Origin: Pseudomonas paraglycinae
GTDB lineage: Bacteria; Pseudomonadota; Gammaproteobacteria; Pseudomonadales; Pseudomonadaceae
Length of the DNA stretch: 64,000 nucleotides
Assembly (NCBI RefSeq): GCF_021601625.1
Contig: NZ_BQHR01000009.1
Coordinates: 220,288 to 284,287 of the forward strand
Direction of reading: 5' to 3'
A model generated the notes under the pieces. It saw nothing but the letters and a program-made list of their open reading frames with translations. It was not told the origin of the DNA and made no database searches. Numbering within the stretch: the stretch's first letter is position 1; every line of letters begins with the position of its first letter. Below are positions 1 through 7,754 of this stretch, piece after piece. Position numbers and translations under genes: made by a program.

Positions 1-586
1 TCAGGTCGGCGATGGTGCCGATCTTGATCCCGTGTTTGCGGGCGAAGACTTCCAGATCCGGACGACGCGCCATGGTGCCGTCGTCGTTCATCACCTCGAC
101 GATCACCGAGGCCGGCGTGAAACCCGCTAGCCGCGCCAGATCACAACCAGCCTCGGTGTGACCGGCACGGGTCAGCACGCCACCTTCCTTGGCGCGCAGC
201 GGAAAGATATGGCCGGGCTGCACCAGGTCTTCAGCGCGTGCGTTCGGCGCCACCGCAGCGGCCACCGTACACGCGCGGTCGGCGGCGGAAATGCCGGTAG
301 TCACGCCGACCGCCGCTTCGATGGAAACCGTGAACGCGGTGCTGAACACGCTGCCATTGCTCGGCACCATCTGCTCCAGCCCCAGACGCTGGCAATGATC
401 GTCAGTCAACGTCAGACAAATCAGGCCCCGAGCCTCACGGGCCATGAAACTGATCGCCTCGGGTGTGCAACGATCGGCGGCCAGCAGCAGGTCGCCTTCG
501 TTTTCCCGATCTTCGTCATCGACCAGCAACACCATTTTGCCGAGGCGATAATCTTCGATGATTTCTTCGATGCTGTTGAAGGCCAT
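1..586 (-). CDS. ribB: 3,4-dihydroxy-2-butanone-4-phosphate synthase (partial, 3' end outside window)
   Basis: RibB converts ribulose 5-phosphate to 3,4-dihydroxy-2-butanone 4-phosphate plus formate, a branch of riboflavin synthesis. The 195 visible codons start [19 protein letters not shown] and include the acidic loop [11 protein letters not shown] near residue 25 and the active-site segment [12 protein letters not shown] near residue 160, both hallmarks of the family. The reading frame is open to the window edge, so it cannot be said whether a GTP cyclohydrolase II (RibA) domain follows. The gene diverges from a DUF1330 gene, and the space between holds a palindromic operator also found in front of the catabolic cluster at 6350. 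This suggests a pathway-dedicated ribB paralogue that boosts flavin supply, not the housekeeping copy. Family assignment is secure; the dedicated role is inference. Confidence 0.92.
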   Translation of the reverse strand, partial: MAFNSIEEIIEDYRLGKMVLLVDDEDRENEGDLLLAADRCTPEAISFMAREARGLICLTLTDDHCQRLGLEQMVPSNGSVFSTAFTVSIEAAVGVTTGISAADRACTVAAAVAPNARAEDLVQPGHIFPLRAKEGGVLTRAGHTEAGCDLARLAGFTPASVIVEVMNDDGTMARRPDLEVFARKHGIKIGTIADL

Positions 587-614
587 GCTGGACTCTCGAT
601 GTGGATGAATTTCG

Positions 615-630
615 TGGTATACCATAATAC
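615..630. promoter_or_regulatory. Palindromic operator, probable FCD/GntR binding site (copy 1)
   Basis: The sequence TGGTATACCATAATAC lies between the divergent ribB and DUF1330 starts. Its core TGGTATACCA is a perfect palindrome of the type bound by FadR/VanR-class GntR regulators. The same 16 bases recur at 6350-6365 before the PF06684 gene. The likely regulator is the GntR protein at 1664-2416. Confidence 0.7.
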
Positions 631-651
631 AAAATCAACCAAGAGGTCACT

Positions 652-945
652 ATGAAGGCGTACTGGATTGCACACGTGGACATCAACGATCCCGATCACT
701 ACAGCCAATACACCCAGCGCGCGCCGAAAGCGTTCGCCGAGTTCGGCGCGAAGTTTTTAGCCAGAGGCGGGCGCAGCGAAGCAATGGAAGGGCGGGCGAC
801 GCCACAGCGCAGCGTGGTGATTGAATTCGACAGTTATGAGCAGGCCGTGGCGTGCTACCGCTCGGCGGCGTATCAGGAAGCGAAGAGCTATCGCGAGGAA
901 TGGGCGAGGGCGGAGATTGTCATCGTTGAAGGGATGGCGCCGTAA
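652..945 (+). CDS. DUF1330 family protein
   Basis: This is a 97-residue protein of the DUF1330 family (dimeric alpha-beta barrel fold), recognised from the opening MKAYWIAHVDINDPDHYSQY, the central PQRSVVIEFDSYEQAVACY and the ending REEWARAEIVIVEG. Members are small cytoplasmic proteins of unsettled function, often found in catabolic operons. The start is supported by an AGAGG ribosome site 7-8 bases upstream. It diverges from ribB and shares its operator region, so it probably belongs to the regulon of the cluster at 1664-6309. A role in binding or processing a pathway intermediate is possible but not shown by the sequence. Confidence 0.85.
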   Translation: MKAYWIAHVDINDPDHYSQYTQRAPKAFAEFGAKFLARGGRSEAMEGRATPQRSVVIEFDSYEQAVACYRSAAYQEAKSYREEWARAEIVIVEGMAP

Positions 946-950
946 ACAGT

Positions 951-1080
951 CTGATCGTTCCCACGCTCTGCGTGGGAATGCAGCCCGGGACGCTCCGCGT
1001 CCCTGAAGTGCCGAACGCGGAGCGTCCGAAGAGGCATTCCCACGCGGACGGTTCGACGCCTCGACGTGGGAACGATCAGA
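951..1080. repeat. Intergenic long palindromic repeat, family A (copy 1)
   Basis: The element begins CTGATCGTTCCCACGCTCTG and ends with the complementary GTGGGAACGATCAG, with internal GGGACGCTCCGCGTCCC palindromes. It can fold into a long branched hairpin. Related copies are at 12256, 18272 and 59495. It sits in the convergent gap between DUF1330 and the Nudix gene and may also act as a transcription barrier. Confidence 0.85.
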
Positions 1081-1098
1081 AAAGGAGGAAGGTGACTA

Positions 1099-1662
1099 TC
1101 AACGCATGAAATGAATCTTGCCGCTGTCGTCATTGCCCATGTACATGCCATAGACCCCGGCCTGGCGCTCCTCGATGTAGCGTTCGAGGATCTGCCGGAT
1201 CGCCGGGTAGTAGATCTGCTCCCAGGGGATGTCTTCGGGGGCGAAGAATTTGCAGGCGAGGGTTTCCGGACCGTACTCGCCAGTGATTTCCAGCGCGAGT
1301 GCGCGGAAGATGATGTAGACCTCGCTGATCTTCGGCACGCTGAAGATTGAGTACGGCGAGACGATCTCCGCGCGTACGCCGCTTTCTTCCCAGACTTCGC
1401 GCAGGGCGGCCTGTTCGGTGGTTTCGCCGCTTTCCATGAAACCGGCGGGCAGGGTCCAGGTGCCGGGACGCGGGGGAATTGCCCGTTGGCACAAGAGGTA
1501 TTTGCCGTCCTGCTCGATGATGCAGCCGGCGATGATCTTCGGGTTTACATAGTGGATGTAGCCGCAACCGCGGCACATCAGGCGCTCGTGCGTATCGCCC
1601 GGCGGCACTTGCTGACCGAGGTCAGCGCCACCGCATTTCGGGCAAAAGCTCGGGCTGAACAT
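1099..1662 (-). CDS. Nudix hydrolase with N-terminal zinc ribbon
   Basis: This 187-residue protein has an N-terminal zinc ribbon (CPKC at residues 7-10 and CRGC at 30-33) followed by a Nudix domain. The Nudix box GFMESGETTEQAALREVWEE is complete: glycine, the first glutamate and the REVWEESG helix carrying the metal-binding glutamates. The domain layout resembles ADP-ribose or NADH pyrophosphatases (Nudix_N_2 plus NUDIX), so a nucleoside-diphosphate-linked substrate is likely, but the exact one cannot be read. The start lies one base after the stop of the upstream GntR gene, so co-transcription with the catabolic cluster is possible. It may equally be an unrelated housekeeping neighbour. Confidence 0.9.
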   Translation of the reverse strand: MFSPSFCPKCGGADLGQQVPPGDTHERLMCRGCGYIHYVNPKIIAGCIIEQDGKYLLCQRAIPPRPGTWTLPAGFMESGETTEQAALREVWEESGVRAEIVSPYSIFSVPKISEVYIIFRALALEITGEYGPETLACKFFAPEDIPWEQIYYPAIRQILERYIEERQAGVYGMYMGNDDSGKIHFMR

Positions 1663-1663
1663 G

Positions 1664-2416
1664 TCAGTGACCTATGCGCGGTTCTTTCAGCGCGATGGGC
1701 AGGGTGATTGGCGGTGTGTCGCCGGTCTCTTCCTGTTTGCGCTTGAGGTAATCGAGAGCGACGGCAGCCGCAGCGCGCACGTGATCGACGCACGCCTGAT
1801 GCGCCGCCAGCGGATCGCCGCTCTTGATCGCCTCGACCATTTTTTCCATCTCGTGATTACTGGCGCCGCGACGGTTTTCCTGGGACACCGACGTTGCGCG
1901 CAAGTAGCTGATGCGCGCCTGCAACTGCCGCAGCTGAGTGGCTGCGACATGGTTGCCGGAACCTTCCAGCAGCACGTCATAGAAACCCTGCACCGAGTCG
2001 ATCACCTGCTGCAACTCGCCGTCCTTGAGCGCCTTGCGGTTCTCGTCGAGGGCTTTTTCCAGGGCCTTGATGTCCTTGGCCTTGGCGCGCAGGGTGAACA
2101 GCTGGACGATCAGGCCTTCGAGCACGCAACGCAGTTCATAGATGTCGACGGCATCGGCGAGGGTGATGATCGCCACGCGCGGGCCCTTGGCGTCGGCGAA
2201 TTCCACCAGACCTTCGGATTCCAGGTGACGCAAGGCTTCACGCACCGACGTACGGCTCACGCCCAGGCGATCGCACAGATCGCGCTCCACCAGGCGATCG
2301 CCCGGCAGCAGTTGGAAGTTCATGATGGCGCTTCGCAGTTTATCCAGCACGATTTCGCGCAGGGTGACGGGGTTGCGATTGACCTTGAAGCTGTCGTCGA
2401 GTGGCAGGCGTTTCAT
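1664..2416 (-). CDS. GntR-family regulator with FCD domain (FadR/VanR class)
   Basis: The 250-residue protein has an N-terminal winged helix (about residues 15-85, with VERDLCDRLGVSRTSVREAL) and a C-terminal FCD ligand domain (about 95-225) with the expected late histidines (NHEMEKMVEA, DHVRAAAAVA). Such regulators usually repress neighbouring catabolic genes until a carboxylic-acid ligand binds. It lies at the downstream end of the cluster beginning at 6309, 58 bases after the PcaC-like gene. The palindromes at 615 and 6350 match the TNGTNNNACNA operator style of this class, so it is the natural candidate to bind both. The ligand is not known. Confidence 0.9.
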   Translation of the reverse strand: MKRLPLDDSFKVNRNPVTLREIVLDKLRSAIMNFQLLPGDRLVERDLCDRLGVSRTSVREALRHLESEGLVEFADAKGPRVAIITLADAVDIYELRCVLEGLIVQLFTLRAKAKDIKALEKALDENRKALKDGELQQVIDSVQGFYDVLLEGSGNHVAATQLRQLQARISYLRATSVSQENRRGASNHEMEKMVEAIKSGDPLAAHQACVDHVRAAAAVALDYLKRKQEETGDTPPITLPIALKEPRIGH

Positions 2417-2474
2417 GGGGTCCGCTCTTTAAGGTGGCTGTCCATGCCAGACGGGCATCAAAACAGCCGAGGGG

Positions 2475-2864
2475 TTAACTGGAGGCCTCGGCGTCGGCTT
2501 CGGCGAAGGCTTCACGGGCAAGCCGGAAACTGTCCACGGCTGCCGGGACGCCGCAATAAATACCGACCTGAAGCAGAATTTCGCGTATTTGCTCACGACT
2601 CAGGCCGTTACGCAAGGCGCCGCGCACATGCAGTTTCAGTTCGTGCGGGCGGTTGAGCGCCGAGATCATCGCCAGGTTGATCATGCTGCGCTCCTTGAGC
2701 GACAGGCCCTCGCGTCCCCAGACGTGGCCCCAGCAGTATTCGTTGACCATTTCCTGCAGCGGGCGGGTGAAGTCGTCGGCGTTCTCGATCGAGCGCTGCA
2801 CATAGGCTTGGCCCAGCACCTGGGTGCGGATCTTCAGGCCTTGCTCGTACTTTTCGTTGCTCAT
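2475..2864 (-). CDS. Carboxymuconolactone decarboxylase family protein (PcaC-like)
   Basis: The 129-residue protein aligns along its length with 4-carboxymuconolactone decarboxylases: NEYCWGHVWGREGLSLKERS, then LHVRGALRNGLSREQIREIL and YCGVPAAVDSFR. It lacks the CxxC peroxidatic pair of AhpD proteins, so a decarboxylase or hydrolase-like role is more likely than a peroxidase one. It sits 12 bases after the flavin reductase gene (2877-3362) on the same strand. No other protocatechuate-pathway gene is present, so the substrate is probably not 4-carboxymuconolactone. The step it performs is unknown. Confidence 0.85.
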   Translation of the reverse strand: MSNEKYEQGLKIRTQVLGQAYVQRSIENADDFTRPLQEMVNEYCWGHVWGREGLSLKERSMINLAMISALNRPHELKLHVRGALRNGLSREQIREILLQVGIYCGVPAAVDSFRLAREAFAEADAEASS

Positions 2865-2876
2865 GTGTTTCTCCGC

Positions 2877-3362
2877 TCAACCCAGTGTCGGCAAAGCGCC
2901 GAGCTTGCCCTTGTGATAAATCATCGGCGTCACCGGTTGCTCCGGCAGGATCAGGTTCTTCACCGCACCGACGATGATCGCGTGATCGCCACCGTCGTAC
3001 TCGCGCCACAGTTCGCACTCGATGATCGCCGTGGCTTTGGCGAGGATCGGGTTACCGAGCTCGCTCAAATGCCACTCGATGCCGTTGGCCTTGTCCTTGC
3101 CTTTGCCGGCGAAGGCGTAGGCCTCGGCGGTCTGGTCGGCGGACAGCAAATGGATCGCGAACTTCTTGCTGTCGCGCAGCACCGGGTAGGTGTCGGAAGC
3201 GTAGTTGGGGCAGAACAGCACCAGCGCCGGATCAATCGACAGCGCACTGAAGGCGCTGGCAGTGATGCCGACGATGCCGCCATCCGGGTCGAGGGTGGTG
3301 ACCACCGTGACCCCGGACGGAAACGAGCTCATGACGTCTTTGTAAATGCCGGGTTCGATCAT
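2877..3362 (-). CDS. NAD(P)H-dependent flavin reductase (RutF/HpaC-like)
   Basis: The 161-residue protein has the flavin reductase-like domain throughout: FPSGVTVVTTLDPDGGIVG, the flavin-binding GITASAFSALSIDPALVLFC and the terminal GDHAIIVGAV. Proteins of this family reduce FMN or FAD with NAD(P)H and hand it to a two-component monooxygenase. No oxygenase partner is encoded in the visible part of the cluster, so it must be encoded elsewhere, perhaps beyond ribB. The ribB gene at the other end of the regulon fits a demand for flavin. It lies 12 bases downstream of the aldehyde dehydrogenase gene. Confidence 0.9.
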   Translation of the reverse strand: MIEPGIYKDVMSSFPSGVTVVTTLDPDGGIVGITASAFSALSIDPALVLFCPNYASDTYPVLRDSKKFAIHLLSADQTAEAYAFAGKGKDKANGIEWHLSELGNPILAKATAIIECELWREYDGGDHAIIVGAVKNLILPEQPVTPMIYHKGKLGALPTLG

Positions 3363-3374
3363 GTCGCAGGACTC

Positions 3375-4856
3375 CTAACGCATCACAAACGGATCAGGCA
3401 TCGGCGCCTGGGAGAGGTTGATCCACACCGTTTTCAGTTCGGTGTAGGCCAGCACCGAATCGATGCCGCTTTCGCGTCCATAGCCACTGTTCTTGAAGCC
3501 GCCGATCGGTGCCATGGCCGACACCGCGCGGTAGGTGTTGACCCAGATGATCCCCGAACGCACGTCCCGGGCCAGACGATGGGCGCGGCCCAGGTCGCGG
3601 GTCCAGATGCCGGCGGCGAGGCCGAACTGCGAGTCGTTGGCGATCGCCAGCGCTTCGGCTTCATCCTTGAACCGGATCACCGAAGCCACCGGGCCGAAGA
3701 CTTCTTCCTGCATGATCTTCATCGAATTGCGATCGCATTCGAACAGCGTCGGTTCGTAGAACCAGCCGTCACCGATGCCGCTGGGGCGCTTGCCGCCCAG
3801 ACGCAGACGCGCGCCCTCGGCGATGGCATCGGCCACCAGACCTTCAACCACCGCCAGTTGCTGCGCGGTGGCCATCGGGCCCATTTCGCTGCTGTCGTCC
3901 TGTGGGTTGCCGATGCGGATGCGCTGGGCGCGCTCCACTAGTCGGCTGACGAATTCGTCGTAGATTTCATCCTGCACCAGCAGTCGCGAACCGGACACGC
4001 AGCTCTGGCCAGACGCCGCGTAGATCCCGGCGATGGCGCCGTTGATCGCGCTGTCGAGATCGGCGTCGGCAAAGATGATGTTCGGCGACTTGCCGCCCAG
4101 TTCCAGCGACAGCTTGGCGAAGTTCTCGGCGCTGCTGCGCACCACATGCCGGGCCGTGGCCGCGCCACCGGTGAAGGCGATCTTGCGGATCAGCGGATGG
4201 CGGGTGAGGGCGGCGCCAGTGCTCGGGCCGTAGCCGGTGACGACGTTGACCACGCCCGGCGGAATCCCGGCTTCGAGGGCCAGGCGCGCCAGTTCGAGAA
4301 TGGTCGCCGAGGCGTGCTCGGAGGGCTTGATCACAATGGTGTTGCCCGCCGCCAGCGCCGGCGCCAGTTTGATCGCGGTCAGATAAAGCGGGCTGTTCCA
4401 CGGAATGATCGCGGCGACCACGCCCATGGCTTCGTGCACGGTGTAGGCGAACAGATCGGGTTTATCCAGCGGCAGGGTGCCGCCTTCGAGCTTGTCGGCG
4501 AGGCCGGCGGTGTAGTGGAAGAACTCCGGCAGATAACCGACCTGACCCCGGGTTTCGCGGATCAGCTTGCCGTTGTCTCGGCTTTCCAGCTGCGCCAGTT
4601 GTTCCTTGTTTTCAGCGATCAGGTCACCGAGACGACGCAGCAGTTTGCCGCGCGCGGTGGCGGTCAAACCACGCCATGCCGGGCTGTCGAAGGCGGTTTG
4701 TGCGGCTTGCACGGCGCGTTCGACGTCGGCTTCGTCAGCGTCGGGCAATTCGGCCCAGGGTTCGGCCAGCGCCGGGTTGAGGCTTTCGAAAGTCTTGCCG
4801 GAGAGGGCGTCGACCCATTCTCCGCCGATGCACATCTGGAAGCGTGCGAGCGTCAT
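3375..4856 (-). CDS. NAD(P)-dependent aldehyde dehydrogenase
   Basis: The 493-residue protein is a full-length class I/II aldehyde dehydrogenase. Visible landmarks are the Rossmann segment IIPWNSPLYLT, the catalytic glutamate in LELGGKSPNIIF (about residue 252), the nucleophilic cysteine in SGQSCVSGSRL (about 287) and EEVFGPVASV near 390. It oxidises an aldehyde intermediate to the acid. The start overlaps the stop of the alpha/beta hydrolase gene by four bases (ATGA), implying translational coupling. The substrate is unknown; position in the operon suggests a semialdehyde formed after ring opening or side-chain cleavage. Confidence 0.92.
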   Translation of the reverse strand: MTLARFQMCIGGEWVDALSGKTFESLNPALAEPWAELPDADEADVERAVQAAQTAFDSPAWRGLTATARGKLLRRLGDLIAENKEQLAQLESRDNGKLIRETRGQVGYLPEFFHYTAGLADKLEGGTLPLDKPDLFAYTVHEAMGVVAAIIPWNSPLYLTAIKLAPALAAGNTIVIKPSEHASATILELARLALEAGIPPGVVNVVTGYGPSTGAALTRHPLIRKIAFTGGAATARHVVRSSAENFAKLSLELGGKSPNIIFADADLDSAINGAIAGIYAASGQSCVSGSRLLVQDEIYDEFVSRLVERAQRIRIGNPQDDSSEMGPMATAQQLAVVEGLVADAIAEGARLRLGGKRPSGIGDGWFYEPTLFECDRNSMKIMQEEVFGPVASVIRFKDEAEALAIANDSQFGLAAGIWTRDLGRAHRLARDVRSGIIWVNTYRAVSAMAPIGGFKNSGYGRESGIDSVLAYTELKTVWINLSQAPMPDPFVMR

Positions 4857-5686
4857 GCAACGATCCCCTTTATATGGTTTTGTCGGGCGTGTGCGGTGTC
4901 GAGAAATTCCAGCAGTGTCTGGTTCACCAGCCGTGGCGACTCTACCGGCATCATATGCCGTTGCTCGGGCAGCACGGCAACCTTCGCACCGGGAATGCGC
5001 GCGGCCAGTTGCTCGGCCATTTCCGGGGTCGATCCGGGGTCCAGCTCGCCGGTGGCGATCAGCGTCGGCGCCTGGATGCTGCCCAGGTCGTCGGCGCGGT
5101 ACATGTCCTGGGTGGCGAACAATTCGTAGGTGGTAAGGTAACCCTGTGGATCATTGCCGGCCAGGGTCTGGCGGATCGCGGCGATCTGCGCCGGGTTGGC
5201 CGCTTTATATTCACGGCTGAACCAGCGCGACAGTGCCGCTTCGGCATTCGCGTCGGGCCCGTGTTCGGCAGCTTGAGCGGTGCGGGCGATGACGCCGGCG
5301 CGTTGCTCTTCGCTGCGGTTGAACACGCTGTTGAGCACCACCAGGCTTTTCAGGCGGTCCGGGTAATGCAGGGCAAACGCCCGCGCCACCAGACCGCCCA
5401 TGGAAAAGCCGATCACTGACGCCTCGGGCAATTGCAGGTGGTCGAGCAGCTCCAGCAACTGATCGGCATAGCCGAGTAGGGCGGTGCCGCTGGCCGGTCG
5501 CGGGCTGGCGCCATGGCCGAGCATGTCGTAGGCGATCACCCGGTATTGCGTGGCCAGGCCAACGATCTGGCCGCCCCACATTTCTTTGTTCAGGCCCACG
5601 CCGTGGATCAACACCACGGGTTGGCCAACGCCTGTCGCCAGATAACTGGTGCCGGCCGGGGTGAGTTCAGCGGTGAGCCGAATCAT
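4853..5686 (-). CDS. Alpha/beta-fold hydrolase (RutD-like)
   Basis: The chosen start (MIRLTAELTPAGTSYLATG) gives a 277-residue alpha/beta hydrolase; a longer open frame upstream overlaps the preceding gene and is not used. The oxyanion segment VVLIHGVGLNKEMW, the nucleophile elbow GFSMGG, the acid in GELDPGS and the catalytic histidine in EQRHMMPVE form a complete triad. It resembles RutD and 3-oxoadipate enol-lactonase relatives. Together with a RutF-like flavin reductase it gives the cluster a Rut-like flavour, but no rutA or rutB relative is visible. It is the second gene of the operon and overlaps the aldehyde dehydrogenase gene by four bases. Confidence 0.9.
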   Translation of the reverse strand: MIRLTAELTPAGTSYLATGVGQPVVLIHGVGLNKEMWGGQIVGLATQYRVIAYDMLGHGASPRPASGTALLGYADQLLELLDHLQLPEASVIGFSMGGLVARAFALHYPDRLKSLVVLNSVFNRSEEQRAGVIARTAQAAEHGPDANAEAALSRWFSREYKAANPAQIAAIRQTLAGNDPQGYLTTYELFATQDMYRADDLGSIQAPTLIATGELDPGSTPEMAEQLAARIPGAKVAVLPEQRHMMPVESPRLVNQTLLEFLDTAHARQNHIKGIVA

Positions 5687-5718
5687 GGAGCGCTCCTGCA
5701 ATGCCTTTTTTATTGTGA

Positions 5719-6309
5719 TTACTGGGCTTTTTCGGCGGCCAGTTCTTCCAGATCGATGTAGCGGTTGCCGATGCGCGGGTGCAGGCGACCACCGTCGGCG
5801 CAACCGAGCACCACGACGATTTCGTCGGCGCGGGGGGCGTCTTCGATCTGCATTTCCAGGGTTATGTAGTGCGAGCGCAGGCCTTCGTCGTCCTTGTGCA
5901 TCATCGGGATCTGAATCGAAGTGCCCGGACCGCCGCGCTTGTTGGTGAAGCTCAGGTAGCTCTTGGCCTTGACCGCTTCGCGATAGTGATTGCCGAAGCG
6001 CAGGGTGTGGATCACCGCCGACGCGTGCTCGATTTCGCCGTCGGCGCCGACCACCGCGGCTTTGCCGTAAGCCTCGATCTTCTCGGCACCGCCGATGATG
6101 CCCACCAGACGCTCGACCATCATCGCGCCGAGGTCGGAGCAATTGGCGCGAATCTGCGGCTTGAGGTCTTCGACAAAGCCGTTGCCGACCCACGGGTTTT
6201 TCATCACGACGGCCAGGCCCACCATGGTCACCGGGGTGTCGGAAGCCTTGCCGCCTTCAATGAAGGTCTCTTCGACATAGCTGACGATCTTGCGAATTTC
6301 GAAACTCAT
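5719..6309 (-). CDS. Amino acid synthesis family protein (PF06684, formerly DUF1185)
   Basis: Starting at MSFEIRKIVSYVEETFIEGG (with GGAG eight bases upstream) this is a 196-residue member of PF06684. Typical family segments are visible: TMVGLAVVMKNPWVGNGFVE, IIGGAEKIEAYGKAAVVG, HTLRFGNHYREAV and KDDEGLRSHYITLEMQI. Structures of this family show a chorismate-mutase-like fold, and the biochemical role is unsettled. It is the first gene of the five-gene catabolic run and its promoter carries the second copy of the palindromic operator. A longer frame extends upstream to 6429, but it would begin inside the promoter and has no ribosome site. Confidence 0.88.
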   Translation of the reverse strand: MSFEIRKIVSYVEETFIEGGKASDTPVTMVGLAVVMKNPWVGNGFVEDLKPQIRANCSDLGAMMVERLVGIIGGAEKIEAYGKAAVVGADGEIEHASAVIHTLRFGNHYREAVKAKSYLSFTNKRGGPGTSIQIPMMHKDDEGLRSHYITLEMQIEDAPRADEIVVVLGCADGGRLHPRIGNRYIDLEELAAEKAQ

Positions 6310-6349
6310 GAGCTGCTCCGTAGGGGATAAAGAGTGTCTGTGCGTCTGA

Positions 6350-6365
6350 TGGTATACCATAATAC
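6350..6365. promoter_or_regulatory. Palindromic operator, probable FCD/GntR binding site (copy 2)
   Basis: The 16 bases TGGTATACCATAATAC are identical to those at 615-630. Here the palindrome extends to ATGGTATACCAT (6349-6360). It lies about 40 bases upstream of the PF06684 start, where a bound repressor would block the promoter of the cluster. Confidence 0.72.
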
Positions 6366-6531
6366 CGATCGTGCAAGCCTCCCATTCGAATTTGTACGAG
6401 ATCAGATGGACGGCATGCGCAAGCGCCACGCCATTCAGGGGCGGCAGTTCAAATGTTTAGAGGCGTTGATCGGATAAGCGGAAGGCTTGGGATAACATTG
6501 TCCGATCTGAGAGAAAGGACGCTCGCGATCA

Positions 6532-7500
6532 ATGCTCCCCTACATTGCTACCTATTTGATTTTCGCTTTCGTACTGGAAGTGGCCAGACGCTGCATGGAT
6601 GGCCCGATGTTTGTCAGAACAGGTTCGAAACACTGGCCCTGGAAGCTCAACTACAGCATTCGATGGTGGGGGGTCGACGAGTATCTGGCGGCGCTGACCC
6701 TTGTGTCGCTGGCGCTGCTGCTGTTGCTCGCTTTATGGACCAGGCTGGGCAGCCCTGCGGATCTGAGTGTGGTCTTGCAGGTATGGGTCACCCTGTGCCT
6801 GAGTTCATTGGTCCTCTCGATCAGATATTTCAATCTGGTCGCCAAATTCAGGGAAAACTTCTGGTGGCTGGCCCTCACCGCGGCCTTGATAACGTTGGGT
6901 ATCGGCCAGTTTGCGAGTGCCTGGGCTGACTATTTCATCGTTCACTACACGCGAGTCGAAGCCACCCAGTTTCCCGTCGCACAAAAGACGCTGACGTTGC
7001 TGATACTTGCATTCACTTGGCTATACGCCGCGACGATGCTGGGCAGTCTCATTGTCATCGTCACATATATGTTCATGAATGAAGTGAAGCCGACATTCCG
7101 CGAGTCGGCGAAGCGCGATCCTCTGTCAGCGCCGTTCTGGAAAAAATACAAATCCGGTCGTAGCCACATCAGGCGCGCGACCATGCGCTGGATTGTCCTC
7201 GGCGTGTCTCTTTTCACCGTCAGCAGTTCATGGAGTGTGTGGGTTTTTGTTCTCAAACATGTCGAAGAAGGTGTTCAGGAAGCTCTGGTATTCGCCTCGT
7301 TTCATCTTCATCCGCGCGAATGCGCCATCCCCGGGATGCCCCATGGCGCCAGAGCGGCATTGATCAGTGAAAAAAAAGCGGTTGTCGCAATTCCCGGGGC
7401 CAAGGGTTATGTCTTCGAGACTATGCCTTGCGACATGCAGTCGATCCGGGTTCTGAAAGATGACGCGGCTCAGAGGTTGAAGCTGGATGATTATTTTTGA
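6532..7500 (+). CDS. Polytopic membrane protein of unknown function
   Basis: This 322-residue protein is not recognised. It has about six hydrophobic segments: residues 3-20, 52-70, 78-97, 108-130, 150-180 and 220-242. A basic cytoplasmic loop (FWKKYKSGRSHIRRATMR) precedes the last segment, and a soluble C-terminal tail of about 80 residues follows (HPRECAIPGMPHGARAALI), with two cysteines. The start MLPYIATYLIFAF follows a purine-rich stretch (GAGAGAAAGGA). It is a single gene flanked by non-coding gaps, with no obvious operon partner. Codon usage is slightly less GC-rich than its neighbours. Confidence 0.7.
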   Translation: MLPYIATYLIFAFVLEVARRCMDGPMFVRTGSKHWPWKLNYSIRWWGVDEYLAALTLVSLALLLLLALWTRLGSPADLSVVLQVWVTLCLSSLVLSIRYFNLVAKFRENFWWLALTAALITLGIGQFASAWADYFIVHYTRVEATQFPVAQKTLTLLILAFTWLYAATMLGSLIVIVTYMFMNEVKPTFRESAKRDPLSAPFWKKYKSGRSHIRRATMRWIVLGVSLFTVSSSWSVWVFVLKHVEEGVQEALVFASFHLHPRECAIPGMPHGARAALISEKKAVVAIPGAKGYVFETMPCDMQSIRVLKDDAAQRLKLDDYF

Positions 7501-7754
7501 CGAGGGGCCAGATGCGGGTTCATCAACCCGGCGAATACCCCTCCATTCGCTCGCAACCCCGCTCCTTCGCGGTTAACAAAAGATAACGTTGCGCCGATTG
7601 TCAGACGTTTCGAATGCCCGATAGGATGAGCCAGCTTCCGAAGGGGCTCTGGATGGCGGGTTTCAGGACTATGCTTGTGACCAGGCAGTCACCGTGAGCA
7701 CCCTTGCGGCGCCCTTAAGGTCCATGACCAACAATAATAAACAGGGGAAGGTCT

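Noticed and set aside
951-1080. CRISPR-like or small-RNA interpretation of the family A palindromes
   Set aside because: The copies are single, dispersed, convergent-gap elements without spacers; they fit a dispersed intergenic repeat family.
4853-6193. Longer 446-residue version of the alpha/beta hydrolase
   Set aside because: The first 170 residues are in a shifted frame of the PF06684 gene and are Arg-rich nonsense. The hydrolase starts at 5686.
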